In this document: one piece after another, positions 46,105 to 57,960 of the stretch
Position numbering within the stretch: position 1 is the stretch's first letter
Layout of the letters: the number at the start of each line of letters is the position of its first letter
From: Ceratorhiza oryzae-sativae
Lineage: Eukaryota > Basidiomycota > Agaricomycetes > Cantharellales > Ceratobasidiaceae
DNA length: 64,000 nucleotides
NCBI GenBank assembly: GCA_030998015.1
Contig: JARWMV010000243.1
Span: forward strand, 124,001 to 188,000
Reading direction: 5' to 3'
Position numbers and translations under genes: made by a program
The notes under the pieces: generated by a model
Seen by the model: the letters and a program-made list of their open reading frames with translations, nothing else
Database searches by the model: none
What the model was told of the DNA's origin: nothing

Positions 46105-46816
46105 ATGGCGAGTTCACCCGCACCAGTATCTCTACTTAAAAGCTCAATCTTCGTAGTCCACTGCCTGCCGCCGTCGTCTCATCCGAGACTTCAAGAGACT
46201 GTCCTCGGACCCGCCAGATGGCATCTCTGGCGCACCAACCCCGGACAACATCATGCTTTGGAATGCCGTCATATTCGGACCAGGTCAGCCCACATCTTTT
46301 CTCTCTGTCGTTCACCAGGAACTGACGGTGAAAGGCGAAACATAGCCGAAACACCCTTTGAGGACGGAACCTTCAAGCTCGTGCTGTCGTTTGATGAATC
46401 CTATCCGAACAAGCCTCCGACAGTCAAGTTTTTGAGCAAGATGTTCCACCCGAACGTGTATGCGAACGGGGAGCTCTGCTTAGATATTTTACAGAATCGG
46501 TTTGTGCTTTATCTGTATGTTTGGGGCTCGTGCTGAGCCACAGGTTGCAGGTGGTCACCAACGTACGACGTGGCTGCGATTCTGACTTCCATCCAGAGCT
46601 TGCTGCACGACCCTAATCCGAACAGGTGCGTCACCTCCCATGCTCTCTTGGCCTCCGCATTGCGGCCAAGCTAACATTGGGTACCCTAGCCCTGCCAACG
46701 CAGAGGCGGCAGCACTTTACCGGGAAAACATGAAGGAATACGTTCGACGGGTGAAAGCCACAGTCGAGGAAAGCTGGATGGACCCAGCGGAGCACGCTGC
46801 CGCGTCCTCATCATAG
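46105..46816 (+). CDS. RAD6: Ubiquitin-conjugating enzyme E2 (Rad6/Ubc2)
   Basis: E2 enzyme for histone H2B and PCNA ubiquitination. After splicing it reads [68 protein letters not shown] (catalytic Cys in GELCLDIL) and [20 protein letters not shown], which is near-identical to Rad6 throughout the fungi. The C terminus ends AEHAAASSS, without the acidic tail of the budding-yeast protein. The first exon is unusual: the ATG at 46105 must be joined through an apparent 31-nt intron to reach STACRRRLI; the family normally has STPARRRLI. The later introns (after GP, NR and NPN) are at conserved positions. It ends TAG at 46816. Confidence 0.9.
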
Positions 46817-47282
46817 ATTGTTCGTGCATCTGGTCGATTGGGAACTCTAGCCGAGACAGCGCTTCTCTCGTAACACGCCAGATTCCATTCTATCCACGCA
46901 AAAAAGTCTTATTCCCGTTAATATTCCTTCAACCCCTGTCCCCCCATGCGCCACTGTTTTTTCATGTACACATGCCCATGTTCCTGTCCTTTGGTGTGCG
47001 TCCTTTTCATTGATGGATCCATGTAGAATCAGCATTTTGTGTGTTTTGCATGTTTTTTTGGCGGACGTCGCTAAGGCTGTCGAGTGTGTGATCCGTTGGG
47101 ATGACCTGATAGGATATTTCCGGCGCTTGTTGATGGGTAGGCGGTGCGAGTGATCGGAGCTTGGGACTTCCGTCTTAACCATGACGATCAGGTGAAACCT
47201 GCATCGGGATACATCTGGTGTCTCTACGGGTTCGCTTTCACGCCTATCTAGAGATTAATCGGTCGAGCTGAACTCGACAATC
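46817..47282. other. Intergenic, no gene seen
   Basis: RAD6 terminator region and FAD1 promoter. No supported gene. Confidence 0.5.
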
Positions 47283-48533
47283 ATGACGATGAACACTCCC
47301 GAATATATCGATCCCTCATCCCTTGATGCTGTGTACAACATTGCCAGCGAAAACACGTCTTTGGGAGAGATGGTGCGTGAGGCAGTCGGGGTGATTGACA
47401 GAGGACTGGATATTCACGGGTAAGCCTTCGGGATGACGGATGTATGTGGAAATGGGCTAAAGATAGCTGACATAGTCTAGAAAAGCTGTCGATTAGTTTT
47501 AACGGCGGCAAGGACTGTTCGTCATGTGTTTTTGTTACATTTGGATTATTTGAGGGCTAACGACTTGACAGGTACGGTACTACTTCACATCCTTGCGGCC
47601 GTTTTGAGACGCAGAACGATCAATGGGTTGGGCTATGGCCCGAATTGCCCAGATCAAGATAAAGTCGCTGCAGATGGGGCAGTCATCTTACCCTCTCACT
47701 CAAACATCACTCTTTCCTCGCCTCGTAAACCCAGTACATCTCTCCCTTTGACGATTGTTTCGCCACCCCCCATTCGATCCGTTTACGTCCTATGTCCATC
47801 CCCGTTTGATGCTGTGGAAGAATTCGTCGAGTCAAGTATCAAGGCTTACGGGTTATGTCTTGTACGCGTAGAGGGGTCGATGAAAGTCGCGTTGCAGAGC
47901 TATTTGGAGACGGACGAGGGTCGGGGTGTCGAGGCTGTTTTGGTTGGTACCAGGAGGAATGATCCGCATGGCGGTGAGTGCTCTGCTACGTGTGGTAGAT
48001 CGAGGCATTCATGTGATACAGCCAAGCTCGATTTCCTGCAACATTGCGATCCGGGGTGGCCCCAGCTTTTACGTGTTCATCCGATTATTAATTGGAGTTA
48101 TGGCCATGTTTGGGAGTATTTGAGACATCCAAAGCTGCAGGTTCCCTATTGCTATCTCTATGATGAGGGGTATGTTTTTTCCCTTCTTCCCGACTCTAGA
48201 TCTGATTCAATGTTGGATCGATCCTAGGTATACCTCCTAGGCTCGACGTATAACACATTTAAAAACCCCGCACTTCAGGTGCTCAGACCAGGGCAAGGAC
48301 CAGCATGGAAGCCTGCGTATGCGCTCGAAGATGGAACACTCGAGCGAGCTGGACGAGGAAACGGCGCGGGGTTGGAGAGAAGGTCAGCTGGCGACGTCCC
48401 TGTCGACCAGAATCGGGTAAACGGTGTTATGAACAAGGAAGGCACGGGGATTTTGCCAATGGACGATTCGGGCACGGTGAAGGCAAAGGACAATGGAGAA
48501 GGGACGATGATAAGAAATCGCGTCGCTATATGA
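47283..48533 (+). CDS. FAD1: FAD synthase (FMN adenylyltransferase)
   Basis: Transfers AMP from ATP to FMN to make FAD; member of the PAPS-reductase-like ATP pyrophosphatase fold. Starts MTMNTPEYIDP. The PP-loop, SISFNGGKDC joined to TVLLHIL, is split by an intron near 47518. Later motifs are VYVLCPSPFDAVEEFV, GVEAVLVGTRRNDPHGAKLD (spanning an intron near 47973), FLQHCDPGWPQLLRVHPIINW and YEYLRH-type WEYLRHPKLQVPYCYLYDEG, then a TSLGST segment after an intron near 48170. The C-terminal ~80 residues are a variable, Gly/Asn-rich tail ending at 48533. Confidence 0.88.
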
Positions 48534-48984
48534 CTCTGACTTGTGTTAGTCGTTGCATTCTTGGAGTTTTGTGAATTCGGCATGTATAGACAATTCGATC
48601 AATCGAATCCGCATTTGTAGGTATTCGTTTGCTGATGTATGAGTGAAACCCAAAGATGCTACCGGGATAGGAATCTAAGTGTAATTGGATCGATTTGGTA
48701 TGTTTTGTAAATTTGCTCCGCTTGAAACAGTCCTAAACTATTGATGTAAAAACGAGTGTTCCTATGATGTATGTATCTTGCATACAGCTTGGGTTCTTGA
48801 TGTCCCAGCCAACAATATCCTAGGTGATCCCCCCCCCCTGCAAGTTTAGAAACTATGCATATAGTCTCAACTTGCGTCAGAATGACTATTGACCTTTCAC
48901 ATCACTGTAGTTAAAAGACAACTTGTCGAGCGATGCAGCTTGGGTTTACTTAAGCCCCCTTTGCTTTGACTGCCACCAGCCATC
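48534..48984. other. Intergenic, no gene seen
   Basis: No supported gene. A run of 9 C lies near 48830. Confidence 0.5.
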
Positions 48985-49864
48985 ATGAGTCTCCCATCAG
49001 AGGAGTCCAGCCAGCGATTCAATCCACTTGGTTTTAACGATTATGTTCTCTCTGAGATTGAAAACATTCAGGAGAAGAATTCCCAACAATTTAGGACCCA
49101 GTTGAATGGGATTGAGCTCTCAGAGCTCCTGTGCATTACCGTTAAAGCTTGTCACTTGCCATTCAGCGTGAGCATTGGTGATAGTTGCACCCACCTCATT
49201 GATCACCAGCAACTGGAAATAATACCTAACCAAGGGCTCAGAGCCATCGAAAACCAGTCGGATTGTCAACCGTTGCCGCGAATAATCTTCAGATGGACGC
49301 GAGACATATTCTTAGCAAATATTTTTGATTGCGTTTGTTTGCGCGCCGAGAAACCGGTCTGGAAGCAAGCAGGAACGGCATTGGGGGGGGGACTACAGCT
49401 AACTTTAAAGCGGAAATGGCTGGATATTGTATCAAGAACCCACAGGCTGAGTCGCCTGTCTCGGTACAGTGATTTTAATCGACACTTGTTCCTAATAAGG
49501 AATATATTTTTAAGTCATATCACGTGTTCCCGACCAGTGAAAGTCTGGTCAAGGTCATGACCTTAAGACTAAACCCCGCTCCCGGGGGTCTGACCCCGAG
49601 ATCTGACAACACTGTCTCAACAGCACCGTGGAAGGGCTGTGTACATTATTAAACGGCGGTCGCGAAACGGAGCTGCAGATCGACTCAGATATTGCTGTTT
49701 CAATCCTCGGTGAGATTGTCGACCTGCTGGAGGCGTCCGACGCTAACTCGAATCGATTTCAGGTTCAAATATCCAAGAATGCTCCAATTCTAGAGGTTAA
49801 CGACGACGATGATCACGGAGAATGGGGGAGCTGGCGCCATGATTTTGTAGATCTTATCAATTAG
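48985..49864 (+). CDS. Hypothetical protein, 239 residues
   Basis: Not recognised. Two exons, 48985-49463 and 49624-49864, join in phase across a 160-nt intron (GTACAG to CTCAACAG), longer than others here. The first exon begins MSLPSEESSQRFNPLGFNDY and is fairly hydrophobic and Cys-containing in its second half. The second encodes TVEGLCTLLNGG and ends in an acidic block (VNDDDDHGEWGSWRHD). No signal peptide or known motif. Could be a young or lineage-specific gene; the intron model is the weakest point. Confidence 0.5.
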
Positions 49865-50444
49865 TCTATTTATGCCGCATAACATCTTATCTTATCTGGA
49901 GTTATTTACAGTTTATAATTATAAATCATTGGGGGACTGAGTACCGGTAAGTGAATAACCGGTAAGTAAAAAACGCAGGAGTGTTTCCCCGAACAAGTCC
50001 CTCATGTGAAATTTCAACTCAAGACTAATTAGCCACTTGTTAAATTTACGAAATGACGTTGATATGAGCAGTGACGTATTCATGCACAATCAAACCGCGC
50101 CCATCTCGAAAGTTCGTAATTGAACCTAGCTTCGGCCACTCGCAGCAACTGTGTTTCAATGACTAAAATATCATGTTTCAAAGTTTGTAAACTAACTCGA
50201 CACGTCAGCGAACGAAGGTAGAGTTTGACATTATTCACGATTGCTGACCAACTCGACCGGCTCCAGTCGACCGTCGTAGCCGGATTGGAATTTGAAGCTT
50301 GCCAATGACGCTAGATTCCGCAAACTACCCTGTGATCCTGCAGTATAAATTCAGCCTCGCTTGCTCCATCATAACTTAGCATTTACATCTTTACCACCCA
50401 CTCTCACACACCAGCCCAGCTCTTGAATTTTCGCTCTAACTATC
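49865..50444. other. Intergenic, no gene seen
   Basis: Contains two close copies of ACCGGTAAGT near 49944-49970. Promoter of the oxidoreductase gene, with TATAAA near 50343 about 100 bases before its start. Confidence 0.45.
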
Positions 50445-51820
50445 ATGCCCGCCACCAAGAACGGTCGGTTAATCTTCAATTCGGTCCCCAAAGGCTACCC
50501 CGTCCCCGGTGAGACAACCGTATACGACACTGAAGAGATCGAACTCGACACTCTTGCGTTGAACGGCGGTGTGCTGGTCAAGGCTCTTTATCTGAGCATT
50601 GATCCATACCTTCGTGGCCGTATGCGCGAAGACAGTCGCAAGTCGTATTCGGGTGCATTCCCCCTGGGCAAGCCGTGAGTCTTTCATCTCCCACTATCGA
50701 AGCATATGTCTAACCGATTCTGTCGGACGGCTAAGAATCTTTGGTTTCGGCGTCGCTCGCGTCTTGCGCTCCGAGAAGGAAGGTGTCAAGGAGGGTGATA
50801 ATGTCTGGGTTCCAGAACTTCGTTAGTCCCTTGATGCAACTTCCAAGCAAAGTCAGCGTACTCACCAGTTGACCAACATATAGCCTTCCAACAGTATAGC
50901 GTCCTTTCTGCCAAACATCCTGTAAGAGTCATCAAAAGCGAGGAGAACGTGCCTCTGTCAGCGTACCTCAGCGTTCTGGGCATGCCTGGTATGGTCTTGC
51001 TCTTGATCAAAGAGAGTCGATTGTAAAGCCATTTGATTCCAGGCAAAACTGCTTACTATGGCTTAGAGGTCATCGGGGAACCAAAGTCCGGTGAGACTAT
51101 CTACGTTTCAACTGGAGCTGGTCCCGTTGGGTCGTAAGACTATTTTGTCGGTATGAACATGCAAAACGTTAATCGGGTATTTTAGAACTGTTTCTCAGCT
51201 CGCCAAAGCCGAAGGACTCAAGGTGATAGCCTCAGCTGGTTCAGATGAGAAGGTCGAATACCTCAAGTCCATTGGTGTCGATGTCGCATTCAACTATAAA
51301 AAGACCAAAATTGGGGATGTTCTCCAGAAGGAGGGCCCAATCGATATCTATTGGGACAACGTTGGTGGAGAGAGTCTCGAGGTAATGATCGGATCATGGT
51401 AGAGGATCAAATTGATGCTGATTTCAATTAGGCCGCTCTGAGCGCTTGCAATGATTTTGCCCGTATCATCGTCTGCGGAGCTATTTCCGCTTACAATGGA
51501 GAAAATCCCTACGGTATCAAGGCGAGATGATCACCGCTTTCTAATCTACTTCGTTTTATTAATCGGTCTTCCCTTTACAGAACACACCACTCATTCTCAC
51601 CAAACGGCTCACCGTTAGAGGCTTCATTCAACACGAGCTCGAGGCCAAGGTTGGCAAACCTGAAGTGTTCTACGAAAAGATGAAACCACTCGTCGCTTCT
51701 GGAAAGATAAAATGGAACGAGCAGATCTATGAGGGATTGGAACAGGCCGGGCAGGCGATTTTGGATGTCCAAAAGGGAAATAATAATGCCAAGGTCGTTG
51801 TAAAGGTTACCGACGAGTAA
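50445..51820 (+). CDS. MDR-family NADP-dependent oxidoreductase (PTGR/YncB-like)
   Basis: A zinc-independent medium-chain reductase of the prostaglandin-reductase/alkenal-reductase type, expected to reduce alpha,beta-unsaturated carbonyls with NADPH. It starts MPATKNGRLIFNSVPKGYP. Motifs in order: LYLSIDPYLRGRM, GFGVARVLRSE, PLSAYLSVLGMPG, TAYYGLEVIGEPKSGETIYV, the nucleotide-binding STGAGPVG turn, SIGVDVAFNYK, PIDIYWDNVGGE, RLTVRGFIQHE and YEGLEQAGQAILDVQKG. All are standard for the family. About eight exons with short introns. It ends TAA at 51820. A decayed paralogue lies 4.3 kb downstream (56101-57451), in the same orientation. Confidence 0.88.
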
Positions 51821-53091
51821 CTCGGCACAATGTTTATGACCCTATTTTGAAGTGGGATCTGTTCGTGGCTATGATCATGGGGTGACCCAGAATGAGAAAG
51901 TATTTAGTAAACAAAGTTAATGAACTTGAGAAATGTCGATGTCACTGGCAACGAAGCGGGCTGATTTAGAAACTACATTTCATGGCCTCAGATGTCCACC
52001 ATCGTCGAATGATGGGAAATACCTTCCAGAAGCCATGGCTCAGCGAAAAAATCAGATCTATCAAAGGGGAAGTAAATTAGTGTTAGCGATGAGAGCCTTT
52101 AATAGCTACGACCTTGTAGGGGGACGGTAGAAATAAAGGGTGTCCTCGACCCAATGGTCTTATTCGTTCTATTGGGGCGATACAAGCGTGTGATATTCAA
52201 GAGAAAGAACAGGGAGCGCTAAGGTCGAGTCTGCGACGGCCTCTTGGCAGACTATCCAGCAGCTCGTAGACAACCTTGAAACCACTCTCCCTTACACAGT
52301 ACAAGGCCAATCCAAGGTCACACGACAGTCTGGGAGCCTGCGTCATGTAACTGATGTACAAAACTGTCTATAAGCCCAAGCTTGTCAGCTTTTAGCGTAC
52401 TTAGAAGCGGTGGTGGGTGAAACCCGATCCTACTCGTCGGGTATTCGGATGCATATATTCCATTACCCGATACCATTTACTTGCATATCAGTCATCTTTG
52501 TATGCTAATGATCGAGATGCACATATGAGAACAATAGCGGCTCATAAATTCTTTTCATCCTTACACTGCTCCCAATGCTTAGCCTCGAGCTCTCGAGGTT
52601 TTTGTTTTCAACGATGCGTGTCTCGAATGGCACAATTTATATATCTCCGTAGACAGCACATAGCATCTATGTGGGTTAGATGGCAAAAAAGGTGATACAG
52701 TACTTGCAGGCAGTGTGTCGAGAATATCGACATTAGCCTCGGCGTCGTAGTCGCACTGTTCGGCTGGAAGGTTGAGTGAATAGTGATGATCATGACCCGA
52801 AACCTGGCTCGGGGGGGTTTTCCACTAAATGCAGAGTTTTCCACGCTAACCGATCTCAACCGGCCAAGGTCAAGCCACAATCAAACTGAGAAAAGGCATG
52901 CGCTCTTGTCAAAAGCAATGAGCCATGCTCCCGGAATTTTTTACCCCCCAGTAAGCTGTTGAGCTTTAGTGCGCGTTTGCGTTGCTGCTTTTGCTCACGG
53001 ACGCGCAACATTTGGTGACTTGATAAGGCTATGTTTCGAGATATTTTATTTCATAACTCGTAAAGACAACTAAGGATACTCATAACGTGGT
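51821..53091. other. Intergenic, no gene seen
   Basis: 1.3 kb without a supported gene. Confidence 0.45.
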
Positions 53092-53873
53092 CCATCAGGA
53101 AAACGAGCCACGGTTCATGAGGCCTCAAGAGCACGTTGAGCTGGCTGAGGTCGCCGAGATTAAAATCCCGTTCTCGAGAGGCTCATAAGAGCTCGTGAGG
53201 GCTCGACTGGCAAGGGGTGCGCTCGGCTCCGATGCTAAGTGGTTGGAAAATGAGGAATATACGCATTTAAGTAGAGCAGCTTTCAATACAAAGGCTCCTA
53301 TTGGCTAGTGACTTTGTGGCAGCAGTGCATGTCGATACTCGCTTCTTTCATCAATATCTCGAACTACCGAGGTGTTTTGTAGAATCCAAGTGCCATTCGA
53401 CACACAGCGCAAAACTGCCCCCGGGTGGGCCGCGATGCCCATACTCAGGTGCCCCGTCACCATGCGTGCCGCATAGCCTGGGTTGTTCTCGAAGATGCCG
53501 AGACGAACGGACCAAGTCAGCGCCAGTTTTAGCAATCAACTGTTATACTGAAAACGGAGACGTGAACCACCATGACTCACCAGCCACAGATGAGTTGCAG
53601 CAACGCCGTGATATCGCACATGTATGAGCTCCATTTGCAATTTTTTCTAAATATGACCACTGATCATGGCACTTCGGTCTACAAAGGTGTAACAGGTGCT
53701 ATCATGCCACGGTAAGCCGATCTCACTCGATTTCCAACTTGCTGGCATCTGATCCCCTGCCAGCCGAGCCCTCACGAGCTCTCATGAGCGCTCGAGAATG
53801 GGACTTCAATTTCGGCGAACTCAGCAGCTCAAGGTGTTCTTAGCCCTCACGAGCGTAGCTCGTTTTCCTGATG
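53092..53873. mobile_element. Non-autonomous inverted-repeat element (MITE-like)
   Basis: The left arm (about 53092-53212) is the imperfect reverse complement of the right arm (about 53762-53873), at roughly 80 percent over 110-120 bases by eye. Outer ends share CATCAGGAAAACGAGC. Inner parts share CTCGTGAGGGCTCG and CTCGAG-containing blocks. The 550-base interior has no transposase. I could not define a target duplication. Confidence 0.6.
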
Positions 53874-54043
53874 TCTGCGTGCTATGTTGTCCGCCAATGA
53901 GAAAGGCTTTCTTCTTACCACTAGATAACAGTGATGGACCAAGGATAACCGACATTACTGTTTTAAGGGAGATCTATCGCCCTAATCATATGTAGGCGTG
54001 GCGTATGTGCTGACGTTGTTTTGGTGTCGTTCAGACTCAGGGT

Positions 54044-54340
54044 GTGGCGTTCCTGGCAGTGCCACCACTTGAAATCTACTCACAATCCTGGTTCTCGCCA
54101 CCACTCCACATGACCAACTGGCGGTTTGATCTTCGTTCTGGGTGCGACAGCGATGACGACGAGAACACAGATGCCCTATGCAAGGGCGAACTAGCCTGCA
54201 CCGCTGATGACGAACTTCGTGGGCTGTTCGGGTCTGAGAAGGATGACGGAGTGGAGTACAGGCCAAACCCTTGGAGCACTGCCAAGATCAATGCAATGCA
54301 CGAAAAGCTGCCAGATTCAAAGAAACAGATAACGGGTTGA
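54044..54340 (+). CDS. Short acidic hypothetical protein or gene fragment
   Basis: An open frame of 98 codons, MAFLAVPPLEIYSQS at its start and YRPNPWSTAKINA near its end, with an Asp/Glu-rich middle (CDSDDDENTD). A possible splice acceptor precedes it at about 54040, so it may be the last exon of a gene whose upstream part is lost; the inverted-repeat element ends only 170 bases upstream. Not recognised. Confidence 0.3.
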   Translation: MAFLAVPPLEIYSQSWFSPPLHMTNWRFDLRSGCDSDDDENTDALCKGELACTADDELRGLFGSEKDDGVEYRPNPWSTAKINAMHEKLPDSKKQITG

Positions 54341-54772
54341 GGTCAGAAATGGAGAATAGAAAGGCAAGGACTCGAACATCCAAGTTAATGTTGGTTGATC
54401 CTGGCAGGGTAACCACTTCCTCGATAAAGGTATGCAGCATTGTGAAAACTGGCTGAAATTGGCTCCATGATACGCGGAAGAATACTCCAGCTTTAAAACC
54501 CCGCATTTCACTCAAAGAATCTATCTCTTCCGCTTTGCGCCGCGAGTCGGTGTTACAAACCAAACCGCCAGATTACAGTACCCTTCCCTCGAGCCACAGT
54601 GACGTACAAAAATCGCCTTGTATGTATAACTCTTTATCATTCAAGTCACGTATAATATCTACAAGTAGTTAAAGATACAGAAACATTCACATACCAGTCG
54701 CACAGCGGCTTCCCTTCGCTTGACGAACCCGGGCACGATCACGCATCGCGCGAACACAAAATAGGCGCATAC

Positions 54773-55616
54773 ATGCCGCAAGACATCGTCGCTATACCCC
54801 AAACTTCATTTTCGGTCACTTTCCGGACACCTGATACCGGCTCTTACTCGAGTGGCAAGTCGGATCTTGACCAATTCTAGGACATCAAATGGGGTTACTT
54901 ATTCACATATTAGAATCAGAATTCGACGGGAGAGCACGCCCGCGCTTACCTGGACCGATCCAAGCAGCGATGATCCGATCTTCTCGACTGAGGATCTATC
55001 ACCATTCGAATTTCGACCGGGAAAGGAGCTTTACGATGGTCCGCATACGGAATCAACTGCTGATAATGTGCCCAGTTTTCCATTCCGAGATCCCTTTTCT
55101 CCAGACTTCTCACCGCCCCAGCCAACCTGTTCTCGTGAGGATATCAGGCCGGATGACCCCAGACCGTACCCTATGCTTGGGAAATCTGCTGCAGTACCGC
55201 GATCAAACCTAGAACCAGTTTTTCCATCAGCTCGTCGTGCGACTCAATCACAGCTCGTTCACCACAATCCCATGCAAAATCGCGATTTAAAGACGGAAAT
55301 ACATTCGTTGGATACGTGTGCAATTCCACAAGCCTGCCACGAACCAATAACCCCGCGCAAGCCAACTCACAGAGAGACAGCCTGGTACGATCCAGACGAA
55401 GCGCCTACTTGGTCCACCCTACCTTCACGCGCCAAAAAGTCCAAACGGGTCAAGACACCAGTCGTGACACCCCGCTTTCGTCTACCCAGCACGTTCTTGG
55501 GGAGCAGCCCGATACCAGGGCAAAGCTCGAAGCGGTTGTATAAGCCGCCTCCACGCAAGCGCTCGCTTGTTGAAGATCAGGAACAGGCTAGGTGGAAGGT
55601 TACGAGGATTGGATGA
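54773..55616 (+). CDS. Hypothetical disordered protein, 262 residues
   Basis: Not recognised. Two exons, 54773-54858 and 54914-55616, join in phase through a 55-nt intron. The start MPQDIVAIPQTSFSVTF leads into a low-complexity protein rich in Pro, Ser, Asp and Arg, with a DPFSPDFSPPQPT region, PDEAPTWSTLPSRAKKSKRV near residue 200 and a basic end (KPPPRKRSL). The basic clusters could be nuclear signals. No folded domain is visible. The intron join and the long open second exon support a real gene. Confidence 0.55.
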
Positions 55617-56100
55617 CTGAAGCTCAGGTTGAAGTCGGTTCTTCCGCTGGAAGACCACACCATACGCCACTGTCTTACTAACCCTCTATATATGTGCGTG
55701 GAGTTTTGCACATGTATCGTAGTATTCGGCGGCATTCAAGTGAAAAAAACCCATGTTAAACCCAACGAGAGGCTTGTCGACTTTTAGAATTTGATATCTT
55801 GTGGTCTCGAGGTGGGTGAAGCCGGGCCACCCTTTGATCGATCTGACGTAGACTTGACGCGCACGACCACGTGATGAGGCGCATAGCGTCATCGTTTCCG
55901 TGCTCATCCGCTGCTGGTCACCAGAGAAGCCCTGGCTGGCAAAATACCCGCGCTATCACTAGCGTCTAGGATGACCGAGGTCGCTATGAATCTCACTGTT
56001 GCCAACGAGACGACAAGTCACCGTATAAATTCCGGCTGGTTCGAATGCTCCAGCAACCACGCTCGCGCCACCCCTTGCCAGGTTCCTCAGGCTTGCTGCC
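55617..56100. other. Intergenic, no gene seen
   Basis: Between the disordered protein gene and the oxidoreductase pseudogene. No gene supported. Confidence 0.45.
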
Positions 56101-57451
56101 ATGGCCCCCACCAAGAACGGTCGTGCGATCTTCAACTAGATGCCTCAGGGTTACGTCGTCCCGAGCGAAACAACTGTGTGCGACACTGAGGAAACTGACC
56201 CCGATACTCTGGTGTTAAACGGCGGATCTAAGTGAAGGCCCTCTACCTGAGCATCGACCCGTCTCATCGTACTCGCATGGCTGAGGCGGACAGAAGCTTG
56301 TTCTCGCCCGCGTACTCGTTGAGCAAGCCACGAGTGTTTGATTTACTGCTATGAAGCATAAATGTAATCTATTCCGTCACATGTCTCAGAATGTGGGGTT
56401 CCGACCTCGCTCGTGTTTTGCGCTCGGAGAAGCAGGGTGTTAAAGATGACGATATCATCAGAGTCCTGGAGCTACATGAGCATTTGGGATTGGTATTCAG
56501 AAATGTCGGTATATTGAACAGATTATAGCTTTCCAAAACTACAGCGTTCTCCCCGCTTAAGATCTCGTACAAGCCGTTAAAAACGAAGCCAATCTCCCTC
56601 TGTCCCCATACATTAGTATTCTGGGAATACATGGTATGATCATAAGTTCTTCGGTAAAAAATGGAGATTATTGATAGGATTTGATCTCAGGCAGCGCTGC
56701 TTACTACGGGTTCGAAGTAATCGGTAAACCCAAGACTGGCGAAACTATACATATCTCGAGTGGTGCCGGGGCTGTAGGAGCGTGAGTCGGCATTTCCGGA
56801 TTACTACCGGAGAGACCTGACCACATTCTAGAACCGTCTCGCAACTTGTAAAGCTCGCTAGACTCAAAGTGATAGCTTCGGCTGGGTTCGACGAGAAAGT
56901 CCAATACCTCAAGTCAATCGGCGTCGATGTTGCGTTCAACTATAAGCAGGACAATATTTCGGATGTGCTCAAGAAGAAAGGTCCGATTGATATCTATTGG
57001 AATAATGTTGGTGGAGAGAGCCTCCAGGTAAGGAACAACCGTGATGCACAATCGAGCAGCAGCGTTGATGGTCTAGCAGGCCGCTATCAATGCCTCCAAT
57101 TCGTTTGCTCATATCATCATGTGCAGCACTATTCCTGCCATCAATGGACAAGAGCCCTATGCCATCCAGGTTCGCTCGCGCCTTTTTTGTGCTGAGTGCC
57201 CGATTCATCACCTCGCTTCGCAGGACCCACGTTTGATCCTCTCTAAATAACTCACTATCCGAGGCTTCTTCCAGACCGAGCTCTGCGGGCCTGATGTGTT
57301 CGAAAAAAAGATGATTCTGCTCATTGTTTCCGGCAAGATCACATGGCGAGAGCACACATATGAGGGATTGGAGCAGGCGGGGCAGGCGATTCGGGGTGTC
57401 CTAAAAGGAGACAACAGGGGGAAATATATGATCAAGGTCGCATATCCATAG
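56101..57451 (+). pseudogene. MDR oxidoreductase pseudogene
   Basis: A paralogue of 50445-51820 along its full length, from MAPTKNGRAIFN to the end YEGLEQAGQAIRGV. It is broken by a TAG 12 codons in (near 56138), a frameshift near 56222-56235 just before VKALYLSIDP, a stop in the segment near 57245 where the intact gene reads LILTKRL, and other changes. The nucleotide-binding part (SSGAGAVGA-type, near 56757) and the AFNYK block are still readable, so inactivation is not ancient. Confidence 0.85.
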
Positions 57452-57960
57452 TTCAAGTTTAGAGTTACTGGTTTGTGTTCTAGTCGAATGAGATTTTTTG
57501 TCATAAATACACCAGTTGCAACAAGAGAGGTCATTAACACTGGGTCGCCCTGGGTCAGTTCTTTCCTGTGTCATGCACATTACCTGCCAATTGATTGTGT
57601 CAGTCAAGTTAGACGACGCAATGCAATCGGGTGGGATAGTCAGATTAAACGAATGATCTCATGGTTTTTGGGGCGTTACTCCCTCCTCGATGAGCTGAGT
57701 TTATAGACGTCTTCATGATATAAGGAAAAGTAATATCTTTCATATCAATTCTCACCTGAAATATCTAAACTTTGAATGCTCTCAAGTGGCATCGCCGATC
57801 AGGGTGGTGGAAGAAAAAATAAACTCAAGTTTCCAAAGTAGGCGCCGGGCGCTCCTGGCTTTGGGTGGCTGAGTGGTCCGATATAGGACCGGAAGCAAAC
57901 GTTGGGATCAACGAAGTACTTTCGACTCTCAATTTCTGGCTTTCGACACCTCAAGACACA
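57452..57960. other. Intergenic, ribosomal gene promoter
   Basis: No gene seen. Holds the promoter of the uL4 gene; CT-rich stretches lie just before its start codon, as is common in ribosomal protein genes. Confidence 0.5.

Noticed and set aside
57840..57900. Ser-tRNA-like GGCTGAGTGGTCCG before RPL4
   Set aside because: No matching T arm or acceptor stem follows.
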